A DNA stretch of 64,000 nt from Glandiceps talaboti (GCF_964340395.1 NC_135562.1:10956134-11020133), one strand, 5' to 3'. Shown: positions 13,254 to 27,182, numbered from the stretch's first letter. Notes: generated by a model from the letters alone, not told the origin. Numbers and translations are program-made.

Positions 13254-13314
13254 AGTATCTTTGCCACTCTACCTGTCACAATGCAAATGTGACAGGTAGG
13301 GTGGCAAAGATACT
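13254..13314. repeat. Satellite 2 palindrome, copy 3
   Basis: Same 61-bp structure as copy 2; 1939 bp downstream of it, so this interval is an expanded unit. Confidence 0.93.
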
Positions 13315-13927
13315 ATGTTATGAGTAAACGGGTAGTTTTCCTACTCTCTTTGACGAATATGCATTGCATGGTATATCCTGAAGCAACATGTGTATTGTAA
13401 GGCAACTGAATCTTCAGTTGGCTTTGCTTCTCTCTTTGATACATGTGGATCAACAGATGGTTTTCTTACTATATTTGTCACATGTGTATTGCAAGATAAA
13501 TCCTGAATCAACAGGTTGTTTTTCCTAGTCTGTCTGTCACATGTGTATTGTAAGGTAAATCCCGAATCAACAGGTCGTTTTCCTACTATGTTTGTCACAT
13601 GAGTATTGCAAGGTAAATCCCAAATCAACAGGTCGTTTTCCTTCTGTGTTTGTCACATGTGAATTGCAAGGTAAATCCTGGATCAACAGGTGGTCTTCCT
13701 ACTCTGTTTATCACATGTATTGTAAGGTAAATCTTGAGCCATAGGTGGCTTTGCTAGTCTGTCTGTCACATGTGTATTGCAAGGTAAATCCTAAATCAAC
13801 AGGTGGTTTTCCTAGTCTGTCTGTTACATATGTACTGTAAGGTAAATTCTGAACCAACAGGTAGTTTTGCAAATATGTCTGGTATGCTATATCAACAGTT
13901 AGCAAACCCCAAATGTGTTAATCAACC

Positions 13928-13988
13928 AGTATCTTTGCCACTCTACCTGTCACAATGCAAATGTGACAGGTAGGGTGGCAAAGATACT
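13928..13988. repeat. Satellite 2 palindrome, copy 4
   Basis: Same structure; spacing 674 bp from copy 3, one monomer short of the 731-bp unit. Followed by ctatggtatgag, the uninterrupted form of the site where the retroposon tail inserted downstream of copy 1. Confidence 0.93.
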
Positions 13989-14658
13989 ATGGTATGAGTA
14001 AACGGGTAGTTTTCCTACTCTCTTTGACGAATATGTATTACATGGTATATCCTGAAGCAACATGTGTATTGTAAGGCAACTGAATCTTCAGTTGGCTTTG
14101 CTTCTCTCTTTGATACATGTGGATCAACAGATGGTTTTCTTACTATATTTGTCACATGTGTATTGCAAGATAAATCCTGAATCAACAGGTTGTTTTCCTA
14201 GTCTGTCTGTCACATGTGTATTGTAAGGTAAATCCAGAATCAACTGGTGGTTTTCTTACTATATTTGTCACATGTGTATTGCAAGGTAAATCCTGAATCA
14301 ACAGGTCGTTTTCCTACTATGTTTGTCACATGTGTATTGCAAGGTAAATCCTGAATCAACAGGTCGTTTTCCTTCTGTGTTTGTCACATGTGAATTGCAA
14401 GGTAAATCCTGGATCAACAGATGGTCTTCCTACTCTGTTTATCACATGTATTGTAAGGTAAATCTTGAGCCATAGGTGGCTTTGCTAGTCTGTCTGTCAC
14501 ATGTGTATTGCAAGGTAAATCCTAAATCAACAGGTGGTTTTCCTAGTCTGTCTGTTACATATGTACTGTAAGGTAAATTCTGAACCAACAGGTAGTTTTG
14601 CAAATATGTCTGGTATGCTATATCAACAGTTAGCAAACCCCAAATGTGTTAATCAACC

Positions 14659-14719
14659 AGTATCTTTGCCACTCTACCTGTCACAATGCAAATGTGACAG
14701 GTAGGGTGGCAAAGATACT
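14659..14719. repeat. Satellite 2 palindrome, copy 5
   Basis: Same structure; spacing exactly 731 bp from copy 4. Confidence 0.93.
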
Positions 14720-15619
14720 ATGTTATGAGTAAACGGGTAGTTTTCCTACTCTCTTTGACGAATATGCATTGCATGGTATATCCTGAAGCAACATGTGTAT
14801 TGTAAGGCAACTGAATCTTCAGTTGGCTTTGCTTCTCTCTTTGATACATGTGGATCAACAGATGGTTTTCTTACTATATTTGTCACATGTGTATTGCAAG
14901 ATAAATCCTGAATCAACAGGTTGTTTTTCCTAGTCTGTCTGTCACATGTGTATTGTAAGGTAAATCCCGAATCAACAGGTCGTTTTCCTACTATGTTTGT
15001 CACATGTGTATTGCAAGGTAAATCCCGAATCAACAGGTCGTTTTCCTTCTGTGTTTGTCACATGTGAATTGCAAGGTAAATCCTGGATCAACAGGTGGTC
15101 TTCCTACTCTGTTTATCACATGTATTGTAAGGTAAATCTTGAGCCATAGGTGGCTTTGCTAGTCTGTCTGTCACATGTGTATTGTAAGGTAAATCCCGAA
15201 TCAACAGGTCGTTTTCCTACTATGTTTGTCACATGTGAATTGCAAGGTAAATCCTGAATCAACAGGTCGTTTTCCTTCTGTGTTTGTCACATGTGAATTG
15301 CAAGGTAAATCCTGAATCAACAGGTCGTTTTCCTTCTGTGTTTGTCACATGTGAATTGCAAGGTAAATCCTGGATCAACAGGTGGTCTTCCTACTCTGTT
15401 TATCACATGTATTGTAAGGTAAATCCTGAGCCATAGGTGGCTTTGCTAGTCTGTCTGTCACATGTGTATTGCAAGGTAAATCCTAAATCAACAGGTGGTT
15501 TTCCTAGTCTGTCTGTTACATATGTACTGTATGGTAAATTCTGAACCAACAGGTAGTTTTGCAAATATGTCTGGTATGCTATATCAACAGTTATCAAACC
15601 CCAAATGTGTTAATCAACC

Positions 15620-15680
15620 AGTATCTTTGCCACTCTACCTGTCACAATGCAAATGTGACAGGTAGGGTGGCAAAGATACT
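15620..15680. repeat. Satellite 2 palindrome, copy 6
   Basis: Same structure; spacing 961 bp from copy 5, about four extra monomers. Confidence 0.93.
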
Positions 15681-16350
15681 ATGTTATGAGTAAACGGGTA
15701 GTTTTCCTACTCTCTTTGACGAATATGTATTGCATGGTATATCCTGAAGCAACATGTGTATTGTAAGGCAACTGAATCTTCAGTTGGCTTTGCTTCTCTC
15801 TTTGATACATGTGGATCAACAGATGGTTTTCTTACTATATTTGTCACATGTGTATTGCAAGATAAATCCTGAATCAACAGGTTGTTTTCCTAGTCTGTCT
15901 GTCACATGTGTATTGTAAGGTAAATCCAGAATCAACTGGTGGTTTTCTTACTATATTTGTCACATGTGTATTGCAAGGTAAATCCTGAATCAACAGGTCG
16001 TTTTCCTACTATGTTTATCACATGTGTATTGCAAGGTAAATCCTGAATCAACAGGTCGTTTTCCTTCTGTGTTTGTCACATGTGAATTGCAAGGTAAATC
16101 CTGGATCAACAGGTGGTCTTCCTACTCTGTTTATCACATGTATTGTAAGGTAAATCCTGAGCCATAGGTGGCTTTGCTAGTCTGTCTGTCACATGTGTAT
16201 TGCAAGGTAAATCCTAAATCAACAGGTGGTTTTCCTAGTCTGTCTGTTACATATGTACTGTATGGTAAATTCTGAACCAACAGGTAGTTTTGCAAATATG
16301 TCTGGTATGCTATATCAACAGTTATCAAACCCCAAATGTGTTAATCAACC

Positions 16351-16411
16351 AGTATCTTTGCCACTCTACCTGTCACAATGCAAATGTGACAGGTAGGGTG
16401 GCAAAGATACT
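16351..16411. repeat. Satellite 2 palindrome, copy 7
   Basis: Same structure; spacing exactly 731 bp from copy 6. Beyond it the array decays into diverged monomers. Confidence 0.93.
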
Positions 16412-17130
16412 ATGTTATGAGTAAACGGGTAGTTTTCCTACTCTCTTTGACGAATATGTATTGCATGGTATATCCTGAAGCAACATGTGTATTGTAAGGC
16501 AACTGAATCTTCAGTTGGCTTTGCTTCTCTCTTTGATACATGTGGATCAACAGGTGGTTTTCTTACTATATTTGTCACATGTGTATTGCAAGATAAATCC
16601 TGAATCAACAGGTTGTTTTCCTAGTCTGTCTGTCACATGTGTATTGTAAGGTATATCCCGAATCAACAGATGGTTTTCTTACTATATTTGCCACATGTGT
16701 ATTGTAAGGTAAATCCTGAATCAACTGGTGGTTTTGCTAATCTGTTTGTCACACTTGTATTGTAAGGTATGTCCTGAATCAATAGCTGGCTTTACTTCTA
16801 TCTTTAACACATAAGTATGATATGGTATAACATCAATAAACAGGTAGTTTTGATAAATTGTCTGACTTGTATATATTGTATGGTATATCCGGAATGAGTA
16901 GGTGGATTTGTTTCTCTGTCATATATGTGTTGACAAATTGACAAATTGACAAATGTGTATTATTAGGCATATCCTGAATCCATATGTAGTTTTGTTACTT
17001 GGTTTAAAACATGTGTCTTGCTTTTATATCTTGTATCAATCAGTGGTTTTGCTACTCTGTCACATGTCTCCAGAGTGAATGGGTGATATGTTACTACATG
17101 TGACACGTGTGAGGTCGAGTCGTGAATCAA

Positions 17131-17920
17131 CAGTTGATTTTGATACCAACTCGGACACCTCAGAATTATAAGGAAGTTATCATTCTATGTAGTATATTTA
17201 AAAACATTTAAACCTGCTTATTGCAACATATTTAAGCACTTTAGTATGAACAAGTAAATGTGAATCATATTGATAAACTTGTATATATATATAAATGGTT
17301 GGGCTTTCATACAGTTATGACGTGTGAACGTGAATACTTTACATATAAAGAAGAACATAGAGATCCCCAGTTGCTTTAGTATGCAATAATACAATATTAT
17401 GGATTTTTGTTTGCATGTTTACCTGTGGCCACCATTCTTTCAAAAATATCAGATGGAGTGCAGAGTGTGGGCGTAAAGAAACAGGGTTGGGTTAGATTAG
17501 ATTGTAGTGCAACGGGTGTGGCGTAAATGAGGCGAAGAGGGTCAGTAAACAGAACCATATTTTTAGTCTGGTGGTAACTAAGGATGTTCACCGTGATGAC
17601 GAGAAGAGGGTTTTCCTCATCATCAGGGTCCTTTTGTTCTACTCCTTGTTTGCCAAGAGCGGTCAGTCATGTGACCAAAACAACAACTTGATGAAAATAC
17701 CCCGCGCGTTGTTAGTGCCTTTGTGTACAATAAAATCAGTACAGATAAATCATATATGGTACGGTGCATTGCAGATGAGTCAAAAACAAATGCCAGGGGT
17801 GAAATCAATAGTTCAATTTAGAATCGACAAACAAGTTCTTCTACTCTGGGGATGGGGTTGTTTTTGAGCCATTTTAGTTTTCATCCTACAAAAACTATTT
17901 TACTTTTAATGAATCTGTTT
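17131..17920. other. Unique spacer between satellites 2 and 3
   Basis: The only non-satellite stretch inside the 17.8-kb satellite block. A 98-codon plus-strand frame (17571-17867) and a 64-codon minus-strand frame (17397-17591) are present; neither has a recognisable motif, and I do not call them genes. Confidence 0.6.
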
Positions 17921-20900
17921 ATTACCACTATTACAGTTGGCTATATACTACAGTACAACTGATACATACCACTATTACAGTTGACTATATACTACAGTAC
18001 AACTGATACATACCACTATTACAGTTGACTATATACTACAGTACAACTGATAGATACCACTATTACAGTTGACTATATACTACGGTACCACTGATAGAGA
18101 CCATTATTACAGTTGGCTATATACTACAGTACAACTGATAGATACCACTATTACAGTTGGCTATATACTACAGTACAACTGATAGATACCACTCGTACAG
18201 TTGACTATATACTACAGTACAACTGATATATACCACTATTACAGTTGGCTATATACTACAGTACAACTGATAGATACCACTATTACAGTTGGCTATATAC
18301 TACAGTACAACTGATAGATACCACTCGTACAGTTGACTATATACTACAGTACAACTGATATATACCACTATTACAGTTGGCTATATACTACAGTACAACT
18401 GATAGATACCACTATTACAGTGGGCTATATACTACAGTACAACTGATAAATACCACTATTACAGTGGGCTATATACTACAGTACAACTGATAGATACCAC
18501 TATTACAGTTGACTATATACTACAGTACAACTGATACATACCACTATTACAGTTGACTATATACTACAGTACCACTGATAGAGACCATTATTACAGTTGG
18601 CTACATACTACAGTACCACTGATAGATACCACTATTACAGTTGGCTATATACTACAGTACAACTGATAGATACCACTATTGCAGTTGACTATATACTATA
18701 GTACAACTGATAGATACCATTATTACAGTTGGCTATATACTACAGTACAACTCATAGATACCATTATTACAGTTGACTATATGCTACAGTACCACTGATA
18801 GAGACCATTATTACAGTTGGCTATATACTACAGTACAACTGATAGATACCACTATTACAGTTGGCTATATACTACAGTACAACTGATAGATACCACTCGT
18901 ACAGTTTACTATATACTACAGTAAACTGATATATACCACTATTACAGTTGGCTATATACTACAGTACAACTGATAGATACCACTATTACAGTTGGCTATA
19001 TACTACAGTACAACTGATAGATACCACTCGTACAGTTGACTATATACTACAGTACAACTGATATATACCACTATTACAGTTGGCTATATACTACAGTACA
19101 ACTGATAGATACCACTATTACAGTGGGCTATATACTACAGTACAACTGATAGATACCACTATTACAGTTGACTATATACTACAGTACAACTGATACATAC
19201 CACTATTACAGTTGACTATATACTACAGTACAACTGATAGAGACCATTATTACAGTTGGCTACATACTACAGTACCACTGATAGAGACCATTATTACAGT
19301 TGGCTATATACTACAGTACAACTGATAGATACCACTATTACAGTTGACTATATACTACAGTAAAACTGATAGATACCACTATTACAGTTGACTATATACT
19401 ACAGTACCACTGATAGATACCACTATTGCAGTTGACTATATACTATAGTACAACTGATAGATACCACTATTACAGTTGACTATATACTACAGTACAACTG
19501 ATAGATACCATTATTACAGTTGGCTATATACTACAGTACAACTGATAGATACCACTCGTACAGTTGACTATATACTACAGTACAACTGATAGATACCACT
19601 ATTGCAGTTGACTATATACTATAGTACAACTGATAGATATCACTATTACAGTTGGCTATATACTACAGTACAACTGATAGATACCACTATTACAGTTGGC
19701 TATATACTACAGTACAACTGATAGATACCATTATTACAGTTGGCTATATACTACAGTACAACTGATAGATACCACTATTACAGTTGACTATATACTACAG
19801 TACAACTGATAGATACCACTATTACAGTTGGCTATATACTACAGTACAACTGATAGATACCATTATTACAGTTGACTATATACTACAGTACAACTGATAG
19901 ATACCATTATTACAGTTGGCTATATACTACAGTACAACTGATAGATACCATTATTACAGTTGACTATATACTACAATACAACTGATAGATACCACTATTA
20001 CAGTTGGCTATATACTACAGTACAACTGATAGATACCACTATTACAGTTGGCTATATACTACAGTACAACTGATAGATACCACTATTACAGTTGGCTATA
20101 TACTACAGTACAACTGATAGATACCATTGTTACAGTTTGCTATATACTACAGTACAACTGATAGATACCATTATTACAGTTGACTATATACTACAGTACC
20201 ACTGATAGATACCACTATTACAGTTGACTATATACTACAGTACCACTGATAGATACCACTATTGCAGTTGACTATATACTATAGTACAACTGATAGATAT
20301 CATTATTACAGTTGGCTATATACTATAGTACAACTGATAGATACCACTCGTACAGTTGACTATATACTACAGTACAACTGATAGATACCACTATTACAGT
20401 TGGCTATATACTACAGTACAACTGATAGATACCACTATTACAGTTGGCTATATACTACAGTACAACTGATAGATACCACTATTACAGTTGGCTATATACT
20501 ACAGTACAACTGATAGATACCACTATTACAGTTGGCTATATACTACAGTACAACTGATAGATATCATTATTACAGTTGACTATATACTACAGTACAACTG
20601 ATAGATACCACTCGTACAGTTGAATATATACTACAGTACAACTGATAGATACCACTATTACAGTTGACTATATACTATAGTACAACTGATAGATACCACT
20701 ATTACAGTTGGCTATATACTACAGTACAACTGATAGATACCACTATTACAGTTGGCTATATACTATAGTACAACTGATAGATACCACTCGTACAGTTGAC
20801 TATACACTACAGTACAACTGATAGATACCACTATTACAGTTGGCTATATACTATAGTACAACTGATAGATACCACTCGTACAGTTGACTATATACTACAG

Positions 20901-23900
20901 TACAACTGATAGATACCACTATTACAGTTGACTATATACTATAGTACCACTGATACATACCATTATTACAGTTGACTATATACTACAGTACAACTGATAG
21001 ATACCATTATTACAGTTGGCTATATACTACAGTACAACTGATAGATACCATTATTACAGTTGGCTATATACTACAGTACAACTGATAGATACCATTATTA
21101 CAGTTGGCTATATACTACAGTACAACTGATAGATACCATTATTACAGTTGGCTATATACTACAGTACAACTGATAGATACCATTATTACAGTTGACTATA
21201 TACTACAATACAACTGATAGATACCACTATTACAGTTGGCTATATACTACAGTACAACTGATAGATACCACTATTACAGTTGGCTATATACTACAGTACA
21301 ACTGATAGATACCACTATTACAGTTGACTATATGCTACAGTACAACTGATAGATACCACTATTACAGTTGGCTATATACTACAGTACAACTGATAGATAC
21401 CATTGTTACAGTTGGCTATATACTACAGTACAACTGATAGATACCATTATTACAGTTGACTATATACTACAGTACAACTGATACATACCACTATTACAGT
21501 GGGCTATATACTACAGTACAACTGATATATACCACTATTACAGTTGGCTATATACTACAGTACAACTGATAGATACCACTATTACAGTGGGCTATATACT
21601 ACAGTACAACTGATAGATATCACTATTACAGTGGGCTATATACTACAGTACCACTGATAGATACCACTATTACAGTTGGCTATATACTACAGTACAACTG
21701 ATAGATATCACTCGTACAGTTGACTATATACTACAGTACAACTGATAGATACCACTATTACAGTTGACTATATACTACAATACAACTGATACATACCACT
21801 ATTACAGTTGGCTATATACTACAGTACAACTGATAGATACCACTATTACAGTTGACTATATACTACAGTACAACTGATAGATACCACTATTACAGTTGGC
21901 TATATACTACAGTACAACTGATAGATACCATTATTACAGTTGACTATATACTACAGTACAACTGATAGATACCATTATTACAGTTGGCTATATACTACAG
22001 TACAACTGATAGATACCATTATTACAGTTGACTATATACTACAATACAACTGATAGATACCACTATTACAGTTGGCTATATACTACAGTACAACTGATAG
22101 ATACCACTATTACAGTTGGCTATATACTACAGTACAACTGATAGATACCATTGTTACAGTTTGCTATATACTACAGTACAACTGATAGATACCACTATTA
22201 CAGTTGACTATATACTACAGTACAACTGATATATACCACTATTACAGTTGGCTATATACTACAGTACAACTGATAGATACCACTATTACAGTGGGCTATA
22301 TACTACAGTACAACTGATAAATACCACTATTACAGTGGGCTATATACTACAGTACAACTGATAGATACCACTATTACAGTTGACTATATACTACAGTACA
22401 ACTGATACATACCACTATTACAGTTGACTATATACTACAGTACCACTGATAGAGACCATTATTACAGTTGGCTACATACTACAGTACCACTGATAGATAC
22501 CACTATTACAGTTGGCTATATACTACAGTACAACTGATAAATACCACTATTACAGTGGGCTATATACTACAGTACAACTGATAGATACCACTATTACAGT
22601 TGACTATATACTATAGTACAACTGATAGATACCATTATTACAGTTGGCTATATACTACAGTACAACTGATAGATACCATTATTACAGTTGGCTATATACT
22701 ACAGTACAACTGATAGATACCATTATTACAGTTGACTATATACTACAGTACAACTGATAGATACCACTATTACAGTTGGCTATATACTACAGTACAACTG
22801 ATAGATACCATTATTACAGTTGGCTATATACTACAGTACAACTGATAGATACCACTATTACAGTTGGCTATATACTACAGTACAACTGATAGATACCACT
22901 ATTGCAGTTGACTATATACTATAGTACAACTGATAGATACCATTATTACAGTTGGCTATATACTACAGTACAACTGATAGATACCATTATTACAGTTGAC
23001 TATATACTACAGTACAACTGATAGATACCACTATTACAGTTGGCTATATACTACAGTACAACTGATAGATACCACTATTACAGTTGACTATATACTACAG
23101 TACAACTGATAGATACCACTATTGCAGTTGACTATATACTATAGTACAACTGATAGATATCACTCGTACAGTTGACTATATACTACAGTACAACTGATAG
23201 ATACCACTATTACAGTTGGCTATATACTACAGTACAACTGATAGATACCATTCGTACAGTTGACTATATACTACAGTACAACTGATAGATACCATTATTA
23301 CAGTTGGCTATATACTACAGTACAACTGATAGATACCATTATTACAGTTGACTATATACTACAGTACAACTGATAGATACCACTATTACAGTTGGCTATA
23401 TACTACAGTACAACTGATAGATACCACTATTACAGTTGGCTATATACTACAGTACAACTGATAGATACCATTATTACAGTTGGCTATATACTACAGTACA
23501 ACTGATAGATACCACTATTACAGTTGGCTATATACTACAGTACAACTGATAGATACCACTATTACAGTTGGCTATATACTACAGTACAACTGATAGATAC
23601 CACCTATATACTACAGTACAACTGATAGATACCACTCTTACAGTTGGCTATATACTACAGTACAACTGATAGATACCACTATTACAGTTGGCTATATATT
23701 TCAGTACAACTGATAGATGCCACTGTTAAAGTTGACTATATACTACAGTATAACTGATAGATACCACTGTTACAGTTCACTATATACTACAGTAAAACTG
23801 ATAGATACCACTATTACAGTTGACTATATACTACAGTACCACTGATAGATACCACTGTTACAGTTGACTATACACTATAGTACAACTGATAGATATCATT

Positions 23901-23910
23901 ATTACAGTTT
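17921..23910. repeat. Satellite 3: 44-bp tandem array
   Basis: About 136 monomers of 44 bp; landmarks are ttacagttggctatatacta and cagtacaactgatagatacc. Variants include ttgacta for ttggcta, actcgtacag for actattacag, and gtgggcta. Each monomer holds an inverted pair cagttg ... caactg 16 bp apart, both of which are E-box (CANNTG) words. Variants recur at multiples of 44, showing higher-order structure. Confidence 0.98.
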
Positions 23911-23916
23911 GCTGTG

Positions 23917-24016
23917 CACTACACTACACTACACGACACGGCACTACACTACACTACACTACACTACACTACACTACGCTACACTACACTACACTACACT
24001 ACACTACACTACACTA
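23917..24016. repeat. (ACTAC)n microsatellite inside the last satellite 3 monomers
   Basis: About 20 pentamers with a few variants (acgac, acggc, acgct) sit between gttcgc-like monomer sequence and an ordinary monomer continuation (caactgatagatacc). The pentamer matches the monomer's own actacagtacaac region, so it probably grew by slippage within a monomer. Confidence 0.95.
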
Positions 24017-24060
24017 CAACTGATAGATACCACTGTTACAGTTTGCTTTGCACAGCAGCA
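24017..24060. repeat. Terminal satellite 3 monomer
   Basis: caactgatagataccactgt followed by tacagtttgc continues the 44-bp register after the microsatellite and ends the array. Confidence 0.85.
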
Positions 24061-25410
24061 GTGAAACAAATAAAGTGTCACGTTGTTTACACATACAGTT
24101 CTGTACAGCTGTCGTTATCCTATATATTCTGCAAGATTGTCTTTGTTTCGTTTGAAGACACTGTGCCAACGTCGATATATTGACATCAACGTTGCTGATT
24201 AATTTCATTACAAAGGTTCAATGCAAGTAAGTTGTCCATTTAGCTTCCGACTTGTTTGTATTTAATTTTTGCCTTAGAGGAAAAGCTCTTTATGAGTTTC
24301 AATGTTGATTTTGGACTTCCATCCCTTTTGGAACCGAATAGAGTAACTTATAATGAAAGAGTTGGTTTTATTTATTGCATGGAAAGCGTTTATTGAGGAG
24401 GCATTCAGGATTAAATTAATGCTGATTTTGAAAGCAGCTTTGCCAGGGTGTGTATGAGTACCCCATATGTTCTCCCTTGACACACCTGGATAATTTACCG
24501 CCATGTTTGAATTATAGGGTGGCTACAGCGTCCGCACAGATACCAATTTTGATCAATATACATCCATTCTGTTCATGATGAAAAGGTTTCTCCTACCACG
24601 GCCACTTTTCATTAGATTTTGAAATGAAGATTTATCTGAAATTAATTACATATCTGCAAATGTCATTTATTGTCGAGCGCACGTGCAATCCTCATGTAAC
24701 GTATTAGGACAATGTATTCTGAATATGATCTGTGGCTTTGAGACTGATGCCGCTGGCATTACCAATTGATGGGCATTGTCAGTGTCATCGGTGGTCCTAT
24801 ATGGTCGTTCCTACGTATTGTTCGCTGTTGCCTTTGTACTAGTGTACTGCCTCTTATAAAGAGAAGCGTTTGAATAGCATTATCATTGTAGTTTTCGCCC
24901 AGAGGAAACCCACGTGTCTCATAGAGAACTGGGAGACTCACGCCAAGCACATTGTCATTACGCTGCCATTTTTTTGGTTTGGTATCCTGAAGGTGTAACT
25001 CTCCTCAAGGGAATATGGTGGCATTTAATTTTCATTTCGTAACTCAAGTCTTAAAAATGGGGGACATCGAGTTCGAGGTCTGGTTCTAGTCTGTCACCCA
25101 TCCCTACCCTAATAAACTTTTCCATGCAACGTCTGCGTGTATTTTCAGATACTTGAATAATCCATAGTCCGTAACCATTCGTTTGTGACGTGGGGCGGCG
25201 GCTACAGTCTCTATAGTAGGGAAATCAAAAGATGTTGACTTGCATCGGTTTGCCCATAGATTTTCAAGTCATTGCTTGTGTTCATGGAATTAATAGTTCT
25301 ATTCAGATTTAAATGATACTTAAGATGACTGCAAACAAGTTTTGGCTCGACCCCCTGATGAGTGAATGGAAACGTCTTTTTTAGTCTAAGTTGTCGAATA
25401 GTCTGTAACG
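24061..25410. other. Unique non-coding stretch
   Basis: Short open frames only (below 90 codons), with no recognisable domain. Confidence 0.5.
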
Positions 25411-25623
25411 CTATTTATTCATTTATTTATTCAACTACCGTCCAACAGGCATTGCCCAATAACAGGATGAAGGTTCAGCGTTAGTGCAGGATGAAACCGG
25501 AGTACCCGGGGGAAACTGCGTTGTTCGGGAGTCAAACTGAACGACACTTTCTTAATACTTAAATTTAATCAACCCCAGAATGGGTTCAAACCTGTGGTGT
25601 AACTACTCGGCCACCAACAACCC
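25411..25623 (-). mobile_element. tRNA-headed SINE, minus orientation
   Basis: Reverse complement begins with ttgttggtggccgagtagtt (A-box region) and a B-box-like gtttgaaccca, then the same central body as the copy at 5506 (agtgtcgttcagtttgact, then ccccgggtactccggtttc). The tail is an aataaa-type simple repeat at 25411-25433. The two copies differ enough to be independent, old insertions. Confidence 0.85.
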
Positions 25624-27180
25624 TAACGAATAAAATATTGCACTGGTTTAATTTGACTCTTCTTAGAAACGGGATGGAAATGTGCTACATAGGAAAATTT
25701 GTTATGGTCGGCTAAGAAGTTACTCCATCATTATGGTTGCTCATTTGGATGTACCATCATTAACGCAGCGGTAATGATTAGATAGATGCAATATAAATGT
25801 CACCGTGTCGTTGAGAGTTGAAAAAGAAACGAAAGACCGTTATATTAGAGTTGTGAAGCATGGTCTTCTAGTAAGACCTCGGAGTTGTACTTTTGAGGGT
25901 TGCCTAACAAAGCCCCAAAGATGATAATTCCCCTAGTGTGTTGTCCTAGCAACCCTTGGCTGTACCTTTGGCATTAACGACCTGTGGTCGTTTTTAAAGT
26001 TAGCAAATTGCCCTGGGGTCTATCTGCCACACTAAAATCAACCCAGCGTTGAAGTTGATGTGGTACAAGCTAAATGTATAAACGTCTGATCGGATACAGA
26101 TGGATAATAACAAAATACTCCCGTTAAAATGTTATTAAACTAATGGAAGACTTCGTTAGTTCTGACTTTTGAGTCTTGTCAAAATTTATTTTTAATTTTC
26201 TTTTCACAACGGAGTTGCAACGTTCAATGCCCCTATTGGGCTATATGTGTAAATAATATACGCACCAGCGAAAGTATTAGTCGGAAGGCAACTTTAGGTC
26301 AACCACCTAATCCTACTAGCGATCTAATGAATGTCCGATATTCGACCTCTATGAAGAAACTGACTGGGAGTCTGAGATAAAACTAGGAGCTCTACCTACT
26401 GTTACAAATCAATATCCCAAAGCCCCTATCGATCATCTGTATGCATGGCTGAATTCCAAAATAATGTCATCGTCCTGAGGGAAATATAAATAACACTCTC
26501 CGATCTCATGTCACATACATCTGATACAAATAAGAACAAATATATTCAACATAAATATAAATAAAATAGACATGGATAGGCCAACCGTACGGACGAAATA
26601 ACGCATGGACGTGGTTTATCATTTAAAAAGGCTTATTATGGAATGAATTACCATAAAACAAAGTGTCATAACTGTTCCTTATCAAGATCAATTGATTGTG
26701 TTGTAGTCACTAAAACATAGTAACTTATAATAAACGCCCAACTCCTAAATTGTATTCATTCGTAATTCAAAAATCAGGGGAATTTTTTTTATATTTCTTA
26801 AGGTCAGTAAATTCAGATCACAATCAAGTTATTCCTCTCATTACAAGATATTGATATGCAAGTTCGAACACAAAATGGGTGAAAAGTTAAAGTTATCGCA
26901 CGGAAAAAATACAATTCAAAGAATGAATGTGGTTAAAAATAAGAACAGGTATTACGGATGAGACAAAGGGTAGTTTATTACGGATTTGAGCTACTCTATC
27001 AATCCGATTAAAATCTGTTGCAGAAATATGGCTTGAAATCTTCATTTCCCAATATCTCCTTCATATATTGTCGTACCATAGGAGTTTATGGTCACTTTTA
27101 AATCTCGTGATTTTAAATAGTCAATCTTGACGAACATTACGTTACCAGCTACTGATATTGATTAAGAAATCATATCAAAA
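25624..27180. other. Unique non-coding stretch
   Basis: No gene seen. A 6-bp-arm hairpin (ggtcttctagtaagacc) lies at 25862-25878. Confidence 0.5.
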
Positions 27181-27182
27181 GT

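Larger units (their letters stand above)
8580..17130. repeat. Satellite 2: 58-bp tandem array with higher-order units
   Basis: Monomers of 58 bp with landmarks cacatgtgtattgtaaggta, aatcctgaatcaacaggtgg and ttttcctactctgtttgt. Spacing was checked at 9879, 9937 and 9995. Roughly 140 monomers. Both flanks (8580-9000 and 16740-17130) hold strongly decayed monomers while the interior is homogeneous. Interior monomers form higher-order units of 731 bp and length variants, marked by an embedded palindrome listed separately. A 64-codon minus-strand frame recurs in each unit and is a by-product. Confidence 0.97.

Noticed and set aside
10165-16328. The same 64-codon minus-strand frame seven times
   Set aside because: It recurs only because the higher-order satellite unit recurs; it spans monomers and has no independent coding signal.
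17397-17867. Two overlapping opposite-strand frames between satellites 2 and 3
   Set aside because: Short, overlapping, without motifs or convincing splice sites.
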